Shown in pieces: positions 32,226 through 44,237 of a stretch of 64,000 bases of DNA. Position numbers and translations under genes: made by a program. Origin of the DNA: Sepiola atlantica. Taxonomy: Eukaryota > Mollusca > Cephalopoda > Sepiida > Sepiolidae. Location of the stretch: contig OY744525.1 in NCBI GenBank assembly GCA_963556195.1, positions 46,376,148-46,440,147 of the forward strand. The letters run 5' to 3'. The notes below the pieces were generated by a model, which made no database searches, was not told where the DNA came from, and saw only the letters and a program-made list of their open reading frames with translations. Position 1 is the stretch's first letter; every line of letters begins with the position of its first letter.

Positions 32226-33705
32226 TTGAGACACAAGGTCCTGGCCTCCTATCTCCATCAAATGCAGCAAAAAAAAAAAAAAAAGAAACATAAGAGGCTT
32301 AAACCCCAACCATGGACTGTTGCACAAAAGAAGGTGCTATTGTTTTGCTACCACTACTCAAAGTTTGAAAAGTGGAGAAAAACATCCAATGAAATCATGG
32401 CCGAAAAGATTCAATCTACCCTCCCAAAGGAAAAAAAATACACCGGTTGCCCGTTTACGATCACTTGTTTCCCAGATAGGAATATATATAACAAAAGAAG
32501 AGAGCACCCTTATAAAATATGCAGCCATAAGAGAGGCAGAAGAAGACTACCTTCCTATCAGGGAAGAAGAAACTAGACGGAGACAAGAGTCTAGATGGGA
32601 GAGGGAAGAAAAGTGGACACTTTTATGGGCTATGAAATATGCTCAGGCAAAATATATCAAATAAAAAAAGAGAACAGAAACCTGGAGGGAAATATTCTTC
32701 CACTTCTGTCCAGGTAAGAGAAATATTCCACCCCAAAAAGTAACTTGCCAAAGATATGACAGCATGAGCCTGTTCAATGAAGCTGAGCTGGACTATATGG
32801 CGTCAGAACCAAAAAGTGTCCATTTGAAAGCCCCATCAAAATTCCCACAATTCCCATCATCGTTCAAAACACCACAGCACAGATACAGCAGAAACCACAT
32901 CACCATTCCCCCATGGATCAAGCTGTCAAACAGTCTGTGTCCATGACAACCCACCATACAGCCACATCAACACCAGAATCCCTTTTACCACCACCATCAA
33001 CTGTCTATTTACAATCAGAAGATATCCCCTCATTAAACCCAAGTTCTTCCTCACCACTATCACCGAGACCACTGGTAACACCTGAATCCCCATCATAACC
33101 TCAGAAATTACTGGAACCAGATGATGAGCAATTAGCCTTGGAAGAAGAACTTCGGAATACAATTGAGGAAGTCCAGATGATGAGGCTGGAGGAAAGACCT
33201 CAACTGCCCAAAACCCAAGCCTCAAGAGCTACCAAGGCAGTAATACAAAATGTAAACATCGCTCTCCAAAGACTTGTTCCATCTAACATAACCCTCACGG
33301 AGCTGAATCAAGTAACATACGCTGCAGAGCTTTATATTGTAAGGAAAACACTCCATCAATTCCAAAAAGCAATGGGAGTCCAAAGCACAAGCCACAACAG
33401 CACCGTGGAAACTGAAGCTCCAGAAACAACTTAACCTTTGCAGAAAGGAAGTCTCTCAAATCGAACAATTCCTTGCTGCCCCTAGAGTGCGTGGACGGCT
33501 GAGGAACACCATCTGCAGACTCAGTTTTAAATACAAAAAAAATGTAGAAGAAATTGAAAACGTTGCAAGGGAACTTGAAGGCAGAATTCCAGCACTTGCC
33601 AAAAAAATTAAAGAAAAGGATAGCAAGCACAAGGCGAAAGTTGATAATAGACAGTTAAAAAAAATACAAGACTATTCTACCGAAATTTGGTGGGAAGAAA
33701 TATAA
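32226..33705 (+). pseudogene. LINE N-terminal region
   Basis: Opens with a basic run and KPQPWTVAQKKVLLFCYHYS (near 32306), like the W..E....L..CY motif of R4-type N-termini, followed by RLRSLVSQIGIYIT. A later block (33138-33432) has LTELNQVTYAAELYIVRKTL. A frameshift near 33400 leads to NLCRKEVSQIEQFLAA and an Arg/Lys-rich segment with RLRNTICRLSFKYKK. Function is probably nucleic-acid binding; not demonstrated. Confidence 0.65.
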
Positions 33706-35286
33706 CGGTGGAAAAGAGAAGGAGCTAGAAAACTACTGGAGGCCTTTGTTTGAAAATGAGGGACCATGCAACCAAGAGGTCAAGTGGATCTTAGATATAG
33801 CTCGAAGTAATAAAAGCAAGCCAGAAATGCCAGAGCCAGAGATAACGTCTGGAATGATAAAACGAAAGCTAGATCAATTTTAGAATCACAAAAAACCTGG
33901 CATAGACAATATATTCAATTTCTGGCTGAAGAAACTAACAGCACTTCATAGCTATTATAGTAGCTGCTTCATCAGACTGTTGAAGGGTGAGGAGGCCACA
34001 CCAGCGTGGTTAGTAAAAGGTGATACGACCCTCATACCCAAAATGAGTGAGACACAAAACCCTACAAAATACAGACCGATCTGCTGCCTCACTACAACCT
34101 ACAAACTCTTCACTGGCCTGGTTGCAGACAGCATCTACCAACACCTCTCTTCTGGAGCATACCTGGAAAAAGAACAAACAGGGTGCAGGAGGAAGTGTTT
34201 AGGCACCAAGGACCAATTGTTGATCAATAAGACCATCCTTGAGGACTGTAGGAAGAGGCAGAGAAATCTAAGCATGGCGTGGATCGAAAGGCATACGATA
34301 GTGTACCCCACATATGGCTCCTGTGCTGCCTTGATCTATATAATATCCATCCGGTCATCAAGAAAACCATGGCAGTACATATGAATATATGGTAAACAAC
34401 CATGGCATTAAGACACACTAATGGAACAATAAAAATCCCTGACGTCAAGATCCGAAGAGGAATCTTCCAAGGAGATAGCTTATCTCCTCTACTCTTTTGC
34501 CTGGCAATTGATCCACTAAGCAAATTACTAAACAAAAGCCAAAGTGCCTACAATCTGAGCCAAGGCCGCAAACAAGACCTAAACAAAAGAATCAACCACT
34601 TGCTCTTCATGGATGACCTCAAGCTGTATGCTAGTTCAGATGCTGACTTAAGCTGACTCTTGCAGGTTGTACATACCTTCTCCAAAGATATTGGAATGAA
34701 GTTGGGCCTGGACAAATGTGCCAAGTGCTCTGTCAGAGCTGGAAAGAAGATCCAAAGGGAAAACATACAGCTTGATGAAGATACTGGCATCAAAGACCTT
34801 GAAGAACAGGAACAATACAAATAACTTGGCATAGAAGAAAACGATTCAATTCAACATGCCAAGATGAGAGAAAAAATTGGCAGAGAATATATACGCCATG
34901 TTAGAAAAATTTGCAAAACACAGCTTACAAACAAAAACAAAGTAACTGCCATTAACCAATTAGCTATGCCAGTGATAACATACAGCTTTGGAATTATTGA
35001 TTGGCCACAAAAGGTCATTAATAGAATAGACACTAAAACGAGAAAAATGTTGAGAATGTACAGAGTAATGTACAGAAACCAGTGTCTACCAAAGCTGTAT
35101 CTGCCAAGAGGAACAGGGGGTATTGGTCTCTCAGAAACTGACCATCAATATCGAGTCACTATTGTAAGTACCGGCCAATATCTGATGAGCTCCCAGAACT
35201 CAAACTTTATGATGGTATGCCAACATGAAGAAACCAGAGCAAGCAGAACGACCTGTATAATAAAACTCGCCAAACATTTTGGATAG
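33690..35286 (+). pseudogene. LINE reverse transcriptase domain
   Basis: Begins GGKEKELENYWRPLFENEG (about 33700), then KPGIDNIFNFWLKKL near 33895. LIPKMSETQNPTKYRPI (34033) and EQTGCRRKCLGTKDQLLINK (34170) are fingers/palm motifs. A deletion disrupts the first catalytic Asp block after LSMAW (34273). GIFQGDSLSPLLFCLAIDPL (34459) is the GxxQGxxxSP motif and FMDDLKLYA (34606-34632) the catalytic pair. TGA at 34654 and a TAA replacing Tyr in YK(Y)LGI near 34820 interrupt it. The thumb then runs open from 34864 to 35286. Confidence 0.88.
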
Positions 35287-35325
35287 GACTGTCTTACAAA
35301 TGAGACAGAAACAGACAACAATCCT

Positions 35326-36179
35326 GTGACAGAAATAGCTTGCAAGAGGCGCCAGAAATACACCAAGACTTTCCGTTCCAGAAAACTGGAAGAATGGGCC
35401 AACCAACAACGTGTTAAGTATTTCCTAGGTGAATTTCCTCAGGAATATATAGATAAGGAAAGCTCTGGAGACTGGCTGAAAAGAGTATCGCTCCACTATG
35501 ATCAGGAGAGAATGATAATGGCTACTCAAGATCAAGGCTTGATGACCAATGCCTTTAAAAAATGAGTGGTCTCAGCAACAATAACAATTGCAAGTTCTGC
35601 TACACAGAAGTGGTGAGTGTGAGCCACCTGACATCCAGTTGAAAGGTTCTCCTGAGGAATGGCTATTATACAATGCAACACAATGGAGTGTGTAAATATC
35701 TTCATTGGACTATATGTAAAAAGTTGAATATCCAGTGTAGCAGCAAATCCTGGGAGAATATACCAGAAAGAAGAGTTGGAAATAAGTTATACACCATCCA
35801 CTATGACTATGCAATCCCTACAGCTACATATCTAGAAAACGGAGCTGTTAAACCCGACATCGTGATACGGGACAAAAGGGAGAAAGTAGCAACCCTAATT
35901 GAAGTTAGTGTCACTAATGATGCAAGATTAAACAGAGCTGAAAGGGAAAAGATTACGAAACACCAAGGTCTTATGTGCGACATGAAAAGAAATTGGAATC
36001 TTAGGAAGATCTCCATCATCCCAGTAATTATAGGAGTTACAGGACTAATGAAAAAGAATTTTAAAAACTATTTGGCGAATATACTCGGTGAACCGAGTGC
36101 AAGAGAGATACAAACACTTGCACTTAAAGGGACGGTTAGAATCTTAAAAAAGATCTCTCGGCTGGAGTGTCTGAAATAG
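35326..36179 (+). pseudogene. LINE zinc knuckle and restriction-like endonuclease
   Basis: The knuckle is at 35589-35642: C-x2-C-x8-H-x4-C, but the last Cys codon has become TGA (35640-35642). Downstream in the same frame a 168-codon stretch runs to 36179 with WENIPERRVGNKLY and KPDIVIRDKREKVATLIEV; Asp at about 35856 and Glu at about 35901 are the metal-binding residues of the PD-(D/E)xK fold. The end, SIIPVIIGVTGLMKKNF, matches IPIV.GALG in the 24-kb copy. Confidence 0.85.
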
Positions 36180-36350
36180 CCGGTGAATGTCTAGCATCCG
36201 GTAGGATGCCCCATCTCAAGCCAAAACAAAAAATAAGAAAAACAAAAACAAAAACAGACACCATTCTCGAGTGTCTTTGGTCTCTCTGTACAAGTGTTTG
36301 TCAGGACAACTTCGTTTTACTAGTAAACCCTGATCAAATATTCAAAATAA

Positions 36351-36996
36351 CATAGTATTCAAAGCCCAAATAAGATCCGCTTGACACAGCTATACTCTGG
36401 TATATATTAGGAATGGTGCACCTTCTCCAAGTAATGTTACCTTAAGTTACAGCACTTAGCTGGATACTCCACCAGACTAGATGAATTCTTGTCTTGGAAT
36501 CTGATAAGACCAAGAGACCAAAAAAAGATACGTAGTTAACTGGTAAATTGGGGAGAGGAAAATTAATGTTCTTCACTTCTTTACTAACTCAACGTTTGAG
36601 AAGGTAAAGGTGAACTTTAATGCAACACTCAGATATCTATGTATCTCATATAGAGATCAAGTGTTAGCCCTAGGAAAGGGGTTCCTTTGATTTCTGAGAA
36701 CTTACACTGAAGTAAAATAATAAATAAATAAAACTACCCATAAACGTTAATAGGTACAACATAATAGCAAAATTTTAAAAAAGTAAAATATAAACTTCTG
36801 AGAAATTGCTTTTCTGGGTCTGTATAAGAGAAGAATATGTCCAATAGTTGGTTTAACCCCCCCCCCCCCCAAAAAAAATAGATGAATGTGAAGAAGAAAA
36901 CAAAAAAAATAGACAAAGACACAATGTTAAACAATGTAAATAGTGATGGAATGTTAAAAGTCCTTAAACAAATTCAAAGAAAAAATAAAATCCTTA

Positions 36997-36998
<2 letters not shown>
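36351..36998. other. Unassigned AT-rich DNA
   Basis: Contains a C18 homopolymer-like run near 36857. No gene or repeat recognised. Confidence 0.45.

Positions 36999-37032
<34 letters not shown>
36999..37032. repeat. (AT)n microsatellite
   Basis: Flank of the following repeat. Confidence 0.96.
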
Positions 37033-37036
<4 letters not shown>

Positions 37037-37039
37037 TTC

Positions 37040-37147
37040 TTTTTAATATAGCAGGAAAAATCTCAGCAGAATGCTCGATTAATTAGGAATTAAAGTGAAA
37101 AAATTAAAAATTAAGAGCGTAATATTTATTTATTAATAATAATTTAT
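37040..37147 (-). repeat. Dispersed repeat family 3, copy 3
   Basis: Reverse orientation of 16540 and 22545: GAATGCTCGATTAATTA, TAAGAGCGTAATATTTATTT. Confidence 0.6.
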
Positions 37148-37169
37148 AAATATATATATATATATATAA
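37148..37169. repeat. (AT)n run
   Basis: Other flank of repeat family 3, copy 3. Confidence 0.93.
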
Positions 37170-38670
37170 AATGAAGACGTCGTCCGCCTGAACTTTTGGC
37201 GCAAGTAAGAAAATAACCACATGCATTAAACTCACCACTCTATTCAACTTATTCACTTAAGTGTGTTTGAAGAAATTTATGATTATTTTCTCCATCTAAC
37301 AATAAATACTACTTTTAGACCACCATCACAAACTCTCCCCAATACATATTCCATAGAGATGGTAGCAAAATCTTTTCCGTCTAATATTTTCATACTAACA
37401 CTGTCCCCTTCATCAACGGTAGGTAATAAACAACGGCTACTTCAGAAAAACATAACCGTTATTATTTTCTATTCATCTTCCATTAATTTAATACATAATA
37501 CAATACATTCTGCACAAATTTGATAGACGCTCCCTCATATTCCACTGATTTTCGAAAATAGCGGATTACATTATTTCTAACTATTATGTATAGACTTCAT
37601 CTCATAACAAAATTTACAGAATACATTTAACGACTTTAATCACTTATACTGTATATTGATTCAAAAACCAATTACTTGTTTGTTTTATTTTCATTTTTTT
37701 TTTCTTTTTAACATTTTCTGGGTTAGGATTAGTCTTTCGCTAGAAGTGACCTTTGCTGACAGAACTCAATGACTCCTTCGGGAGATTCAACACGCTGACA
37801 CAGATCGTAGAAATTGATTTTTTACTGTGCTGCAGATTGTAGAAATTCATTTGCCAAGACAAGGAAATTCGAGATGAAAAGGACATTTAACTTAACCAAA
37901 TTCTTTGTGACAGATGAATCTCGTAATTTCTTTTTTCATACAATCTGATACAACAGTATCAAACTACTAAAGTCTGAGTCAGTCTAAGAATTTTTACACT
38001 ACTGTATTGTAGCCAGAAGAACAATTAGGATTCTATATTAAATACTGACCAATGATCAAATCAACTTCTTGAGCAGAAAAAGCAGGAAATCGCAAATAAG
38101 AAATTTATGTTGTTTTATATTACATAGTATGTGCTGTTTTATGTTTCTAAGCTTTGTGGAGTACATCCAATGTATCCAGAATCACATTGATACAAAAATT
38201 GGTAAAATATAGAACTTGTGATGACTTAACAACAAGAATTACCGGAGAATATCTGTTTATTCTCTGGGAACTGCAAAGTGGTTGACTTTCAAATCTTGGT
38301 GCATATACGGTTTCTTACAAAACCTGGCTGTTCATAAGATGAGTGCAGAATATCAATATTATTTTCCTCCTCAGCCGGATTGTTTTCAATTATTGGAACA
38401 GTCGTCTCCCTCAGGGGGCAATCCTTTACTCGTAGCATCTCGTTCACTTAATTCATCACAATTTATTCAACATTACTTACCATTATCTGTATCGAGATGG
38501 AACGTATCCGATGGCCAGACAGACTGAACATAAATCTAAACGCCACCGATGCCGAAAGACAATACTGACACTGGAAAAGTATGTTAAAAATTTTATCGAT
38601 GAATGTCAAGACAAAAGCCCAAACAAATTGTGCCAACTTGTAAAGTATGTATCTGCAACTATTTAAGAAC
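37170..38670. other. Unassigned DNA
   Basis: No domain in the short frames at 37263-37523 and 38282-38527. A phrase GACAAGGAAATTCGAGAT (37857) through GACATTTAACTT resembles 41450-41500, hinting at a diverged duplication. Confidence 0.45.
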
Positions 38671-39507
38671 ATATGGGATTATACGATGTACGAATTAGCT
38701 TCCAATACCTTGGGAAAGTATTTTAGAAAGAAAAAATATCATTTTTATATGGGATTGTACTATGTACGAATTAGCTTCCAATACCTTGGGAAAGTATTTT
38801 AGAAAGAAAAAATATCATTTTCATATGGGATTGTACTATGTACGAATTAGCTTCCAATATCTTGGGAAATTATTTTAGAAAGAAAAAATATCATTTTTAT
38901 ATGGGATTGTACTATGTACGAATTAGCTTCCAATATCTTGGGAAAGTATTTTAGAAAGAAAAAATATCATTTTTATATGGGATTGTATTATGTACGAATT
39001 AGCTTCCAATACCTTGGGAAAGTATTTTAGAAAGAAAAAATATCATTTTTATATGGGATTGTACCATGTACGAATTAGCTTCCAATATCTTGGGAAAGTA
39101 TTTTAGAAAGAAAAAATATCATTTTCATATGGGATTGTACTATGTACGAATTAGCTTCCAATATCTTGGGAAAGTATTTTAGAAAGAAAAAATATCATTT
39201 TTATATGGGATTGTACTATGTACGAATTAGCTTCCAATACCTTGGGAAAGTATTTTAGAAAGAAAAAATATCATTTTTATATGGGATTGTACCATGTACG
39301 AATTAGCTTCCAATATCTTGGGAAAGTATTTTAGAAAGAAAAAATATCATTTTCATATGGGATTGTACTATGTACGAATTAGCTTCCAATATCTTGGGAA
39401 ATTATTTTAGAAATAAAAAATATCATTTTTATATGGGATTGTACTATGTACGAATTAGCTTCCAATAACTTGGGAAAGTATTTTAGAAAAAAAAAAAATC
39501 ATTTTTG
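38671..39507. repeat. 76-bp satellite, 11 copies
   Basis: GGGATT starts recur exactly every 76 bases from 38675 to 39435. Variants (ACCTTGGG/TCTTGGG, TACTATG/TACCATG, TTTTTAT/TTTTCAT) recur with a three-unit rhythm: units 5-7 and 8-10 share the same order, a 228-bp higher-order repeat. The first and last copies are the most diverged. Confidence 0.96.
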
Positions 39508-40249
39508 TGCACAACCTTTGTGGCCGACGTGATGAGCCTGAACCTGAGTTGAGCAGTAAAAAGGGCCAGTCTTCGCCTGAAATGTAGTTTGAAAAATAAG
39601 GAAATGTCAAAAACATAGGTTACTAGTGAGGATCGAACACAAGATGAGAGAAACAGAACGACTGGTTGTTGCACTGCAATAAGAAATCCCTCTTCAGAAG
39701 AGCACCCGAAACAAAAGACCCCACCTGCACTGTAATTTGCGTAATCAGGATATCAGAGGGGAGTATAGCAGACGTTATTGCACTGCAGTAAGCAAATCCA
39801 CCTTAATAAGAAAAAGGTGAACCCAGGATTATCTGTATTCTCATTGGTTAAAAAGAATTAACTGAGATTATTTAAGGTCTGAAATCTGCTGACTTTGGAA
39901 TTGATATGAAAGAAAGAAGCAGAAAGAGGAGAAGTCAGAGAAAAAAATATATTTTGGAGATTAAATTGGATTCAGATGAGCTGAATTTCCACAACCTTCC
40001 AGCTACAAGATGATAAATGGCGATGAAAAAAAAACTGATGAGGGGTATATCCAATGTATCTAGAATCAGATTAGAATAAAAAATTATGTTAAATTATATG
40101 GATTTCATGGAGAGAAGGAAAGGTCTTTGAAGATATTTTGAAAAGTCATTCTTGTGTTTAACATAAAGTGGTTGTTGACAGATGGTTTGGCTTAGTTTGT
40201 TTTACGGCATATCAACCATCTATGAGAGATTTAATGCTGAATAAAGTTA
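39508..40249. other. Unassigned DNA with a possible tRNA-like segment
   Basis: On the minus strand near 39610-39680, TTGCAGTGCAACAACC and GTTCGATCCTC are spaced like tRNA A and B boxes. GCACTGCAATAAG-type sequence recurs near 39790. Weak. Confidence 0.35.
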
Positions 40250-40480
40250 TCAAACATAATTTTATAAGTAGGGTAATTATTTATATTTCAAGAATACATT
40301 GCTCTTACAATACCAAATTATACTGCTTTTAGAATACTAGAACATATTGCTCTTAGAATAGCAGAATACACTGCTCGTAGAATACCAGAATACACTGCTC
40401 CAAGAATACATTTCCATCAGAATACATTGCTCTTAGAATGCATTGTTCATAGAAGGAAATTTCACAGTAAAAGTGGGAAC
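40250..40480. repeat. Degenerate AGAATACATTGCTCTT repeat
   Basis: Ten or so diverged copies of a unit of roughly 16-27 bases (AGAATACATTGCTC, AGAATACACTGCTC). Period irregular. Confidence 0.7.
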
Positions 40481-40489
40481 ATTATTCTG

Positions 40490-41390
40490 AGAAGGAAATT
40501 CTACTGAGAGAGAGAGGCATTACTCTCAGAAAACACCACTCAAATAAACACATAACTTGCAGAAAAACATTACTTCTTTGAAAACATTACTCTTTGGCAT
40601 TGGTAATCTTCCTAGTTCTCAATGTGATTGACCCTCAGCCACCGTCTTGTAGCATCTATTTGTGGAGAAAAATCAGATTTTGATTTTTTGAAGAATCAGA
40701 TAGAATAATACCGTTTATAGATATTAGGTGATGACATGACAAGCTGATTGATCGGATCGGGCCTCTTCCACCTCCCGTATAGCCAAAGTAAGGGTCAAAG
40801 TGGACGAATGCCTAGCCACTAGGATCCCATCCTATGGGTCCTGTTTTTGGGAGGAGAGGAGTACTCCTTTGCATGGAGTTGCAGTCGACGAATTTGTGAC
40901 CCTGCCAACCGGGTGAACACTTAGAAGGGAATTCTACTGAATGAGAGAAGCATTACTCTTAGAAAACACCACACCCAGAAAAAAAATACTTCTTTGAAAA
41001 CATTACTCTGTGGCATTTGTAATCTTCTTTATTCTTAACATGATTGACCCTCAGCCACTGCTTTCTAGTATCTTTTTAGGGAGAAAAATAAAAAGAAGAA
41101 ATAACGTTTTGATTCTTTTGAAGAATCAGATCGAATTATACGGTTGGGGATGAACTTATAGATAATAGGGCATGATGTGACGAGCCGATTGATCGGATTA
41201 GGCCTCTTCAGCATATCGTCTAGTCGAAGTAAGGGCCAGAGTGGAAGAATGGCTCAGTCATCAGGATCTCGTCCTATGGCCTCATGGCCTACATGTGGAC
41301 CCTTTCTTTTTTTGGGGGAGGGGGGTTATCCCTCTGCATGAGATTGCAGTTGGCGAATTCGTAGCCCCACCGACAGGGTGAGGTTGCTGA
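40490..41390. repeat. Diverged tandem duplication, about 430-460 bp
   Basis: 40490-40920 and 40922-41385 align end to end: GGCATTACTCTC/AGCATTACTCTT, CATTGACCCTCAGCCAC-type, GATTGATCGGATCGGGCCTC/GATTGATCGGATTAGGCCTC, GACCCTGCCAACCGGGTG and its counterpart. Neither copy is coding. Could be a two-copy unknown repeat. Confidence 0.85.
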
Positions 41391-42004
41391 CAGAATGGAA
41401 ACGGTGTGTAACAGATTTTATCAGTTGTTTAGAAGCAAATGTAGATTTACAGTCAAGAGAAGGACGTTGGAGATAAACAGGACATTTAGCTGGACCAAAT
41501 CATTAATCTCAGTAATGTACTATAAATGGGTATACATGACGTTGCTTCTTATCGTTATGTGTCATGTAGTCATTTTCTTTGTTGAGAAACTGTAACTCAT
41601 CAAGGTTCCACATATAAAAAATGATTGTAAATCTGCACTTACTTATTCAATTGTTTAAAAACAAATACACATTGACAATACAAAAAAAGTCAGAGATACA
41701 CCAAACTCTTTAGCTAAATCGTATTACAAATTTATAACATTTGTGGAGAATCATCATTGAAACGTTTTCTCTGGAGAATACGATCAATTATAGATTAACT
41801 GTCTCCAACATACGTTATCATGTCATTTTCTCGGTTGTTTACTCCATTTTCAGCATCCTTTAACCATTACGTCGAGACAAGACCACCAAATGCAATAGAT
41901 TTTCAAAATACTGATATTTCTAAATATCGTGTATTCTCTTTTATTTTCATAAATTTTGTTATTGATAATTATATAACATTTTAAAGGCACCAAATAGCAT
42001 ATGT
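41391..42004. other. Unassigned AT-rich DNA
   Basis: A 66-codon frame at 41395-41595 has a hydrophobic C-terminus but no recognised family. Confidence 0.45.
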
Positions 42005-42715
42005 AATGTGGGCCCTTAATACTTTCTTATAGGGTTTCACGTTTTTAATGTAATGTGGCTCCAGGAGCCACTGGCTCCTTAATTCTTTCTTATAGGGTTT
42101 CATGTTTTTAATATAATGTGACCCCTTAATTCTTTCTTATAGGGTTTCACGTTTTTAATGTAATGTGGCCCCTTAATTCTTTCTTATAAGGTTTCACGTT
42201 TTTAATATAATGTGGCCCCTTAATTCTTTCTTATAGGGTTTCATGTTTTTAATGTAATGTGGCCCCTTAATTCTTTCTCAGAGGGTTTCACGTTTTTAAT
42301 GTAATGTGGCCCCTTAATTCTTTCTTATAGTGTTTCACGTTTTTAATGTAATGTGGCCCCTTAATTCTTTCTTATAGGGTTTCACGTTTTTAATGTAATG
42401 TGGCCCCTTAATTCTTTCTTATAGTGTTTCACGTTTTTAATGTAATGTGGCCCCTTAATTCTTTCTCAGAGGGTTTCACGTTTTTAATGTAATGTGGCCC
42501 CTTAATTCTTTCTTATAGTGTTTCACGTTTTTAATGTAATGTGGCCCCTTAATTCTTTCTTATAGTGTTTCACGTTTTTAATGTAATGTGGCCCCTTAAT
42601 TCTTTCTTATAGGGTTTCACGTTTTTAATGTAATGTGGCCTCTTAATTCTTTCTTATAGGGTTTCACGTTTTTAATGTAATGTGGCCCCTTAATTCTTTC
42701 TCAGAGGGTTTCACA
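42005..42715. repeat. 47-bp satellite, about 15 copies
   Basis: Unit CCCCTTAATTCTTTCTTATA, then GGGTTTCACGTTTTTAATG and TAATGTGG. Starts fall every 47 bases from 42122 to 42686. The second unit carries a 14-base insertion (CAGGAGCCACTGG). Variants TATAGGG, TATAGTG and CAGAGGG are interspersed. Confidence 0.96.
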
Positions 42716-43101
42716 TAAGTTTGTAATGTAATGTGGTCCTTTGTTTCTTTCTTCCATGATTTCACATGAGTTTGTAACATAACGTATCTTCCAGTATGTG
42801 TAATGTCAAGTTGATTCAATTCTTTATGTGTGACGTGACGGGTTATAAATAGGCTCTTATCTTCTTGAGGGGAATCTAAATAGGGATGTAATGTAATTCG
42901 TAAATTTCTTAAGAGACCCAGTAGAAGGTCTGTAATCTACTTGAAATGGTTCTGCGTGACATTGTGTCATGTCGACATTATCTTTATTGAGGAGATTCGC
43001 TTGTAACTTGTTAAGAAGCCACGCATATATAAAAGAAAAAGACTGAACATCGGCACTTATTTGGTTTCTTCTTTCGGGTGCCGATTGTCTAAACATTTAA
43101 T
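42716..43101. other. Spacer between two satellites
   Basis: The left 70 bp are a decayed satellite unit. Further right is a TATA-like CATATATAAAAG (43024) followed by an imperfect GTGCCGATT/CATCGGCAC inverted pair (43048-43086). No coding frame follows, so a promoter is only a weak possibility. Confidence 0.35.
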
Positions 43102-43853
43102 GCACACATCGAATACAGTTTAGATAAGATCAACAGATAAAATCATTACACATATGTTTACGCATACGTACGTCCATACATTACATTGATTTAAGGCACA
43201 CATCAAATACAGTTTAGATAAGATCAACAGATAAAATCATTACATATATGTTTACGCATACGTACGTCCATACATTACATTCATTTAAGGCACACATCAA
43301 ATACAGTTTAGATAAGATCAACAGATAAAATCATTACACATATGTTTACGCATACGTACGTCCATACATTACATTCATTTAAGGCACACATCAAATACAG
43401 TTTAGCTAAGATCAGCAGATAAAATCATTACACATATGTTTACGCATACGTACGTCCATACATTACATTCATTTAAGGCACACATCAAATACAGTTTAGA
43501 TAAGATCAACAGATAAAATCATTACACATATGTTTACGCCTACGTACGTCCATATATTACATTCATTTAAGGCACACATCAAATACAGTTTAGATAAGAT
43601 CAACAGATAAAATCATTACACATATGTTTACGCCTACGTACGTCCATATATTACATTCATTTAAGGCACACATCAAATACAGTTTAGATAAGATCAACAG
43701 ATAAAATCATTACACATATGTTTACGCATACGTACGTCCATACATTACATTCATTTAAGGCACACATCAAATACAGTTTAGATAAGATCAACAGATAAAA
43801 TCATTACACATATGTTTATGCAGACGTACGTCCATACATTACATTCATTGTTA
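43102..43853. repeat. 94-bp satellite, 8 copies
   Basis: GCACACATC recurs exactly every 94 bases from 43102 to 43760. Each unit has the palindromic ATACGTACGT near its right side. Copies differ by only a few bases; the array ends sharply at 43853. Confidence 0.97.
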
Positions 43854-44237
43854 TCAGGACAGAAATATCGTTTCAAATCCTTGATCGATTTTATCCAAAA
43901 TCTCAACGAATACAAAACGAAATTATTAAAGTTGCTATTTCTGTGTATGTACAAACAATAAGTAAGCGTTCTAAAGCATTAATTTATTTTGAAAAATACA
44001 AATAAAGCACTTTTTCACAGTCAAATGGTTTTCCCTCGCCTCTGACCTACTTTCGACTTGAAAGAAAGAAAAAAACATATTTAAACACAGTGAAGAGTTT
44101 AAACTTGCTGCAATGGTTGAGTGTGCAGGGACTGTGAGTTTTCTTTTTTACTTTGATTTTGTTCATAAAATGACTTAATCGTTTCAAATTGCAATATAAA
44201 GTGGATTGTCTACTTTTACTTTCTTTTCTGTAATCTA
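43854..44237. other. Unassigned DNA, possibly Helitron interior
   Basis: No frame recognised. It may belong to the element whose 3' end is at 44816. Confidence 0.35.

Larger units (their letters stand above)
32130..36350 (+). mobile_element. Inactivated LINE with restriction-like endonuclease (R4/Dong-like)
   Basis: A single non-LTR element of about 4 kb, one strand, with all expected parts in order: N-terminal region, coiled/basic linker, reverse transcriptase, thumb, CCHC knuckle, PD-(D/E)xK endonuclease, then a 3' UTR rich in AAAACAAAAAC. Motifs such as CRR..LGTKDQLLINK and HLLFMDDLKLYA point to the R4/Dong-like branch, which I infer from memory of the family. At least four frameshifts and several stops make it dead, but long stretches remain open, so it is younger than other LINEs here. 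Confidence 0.82.

Noticed and set aside
42716..43101. Pol II promoter or solo LTR around CATATATAAAAG at 43024
   Set aside because: No gene follows (a satellite begins), and no paired TG...CA ends with a target duplication were found.
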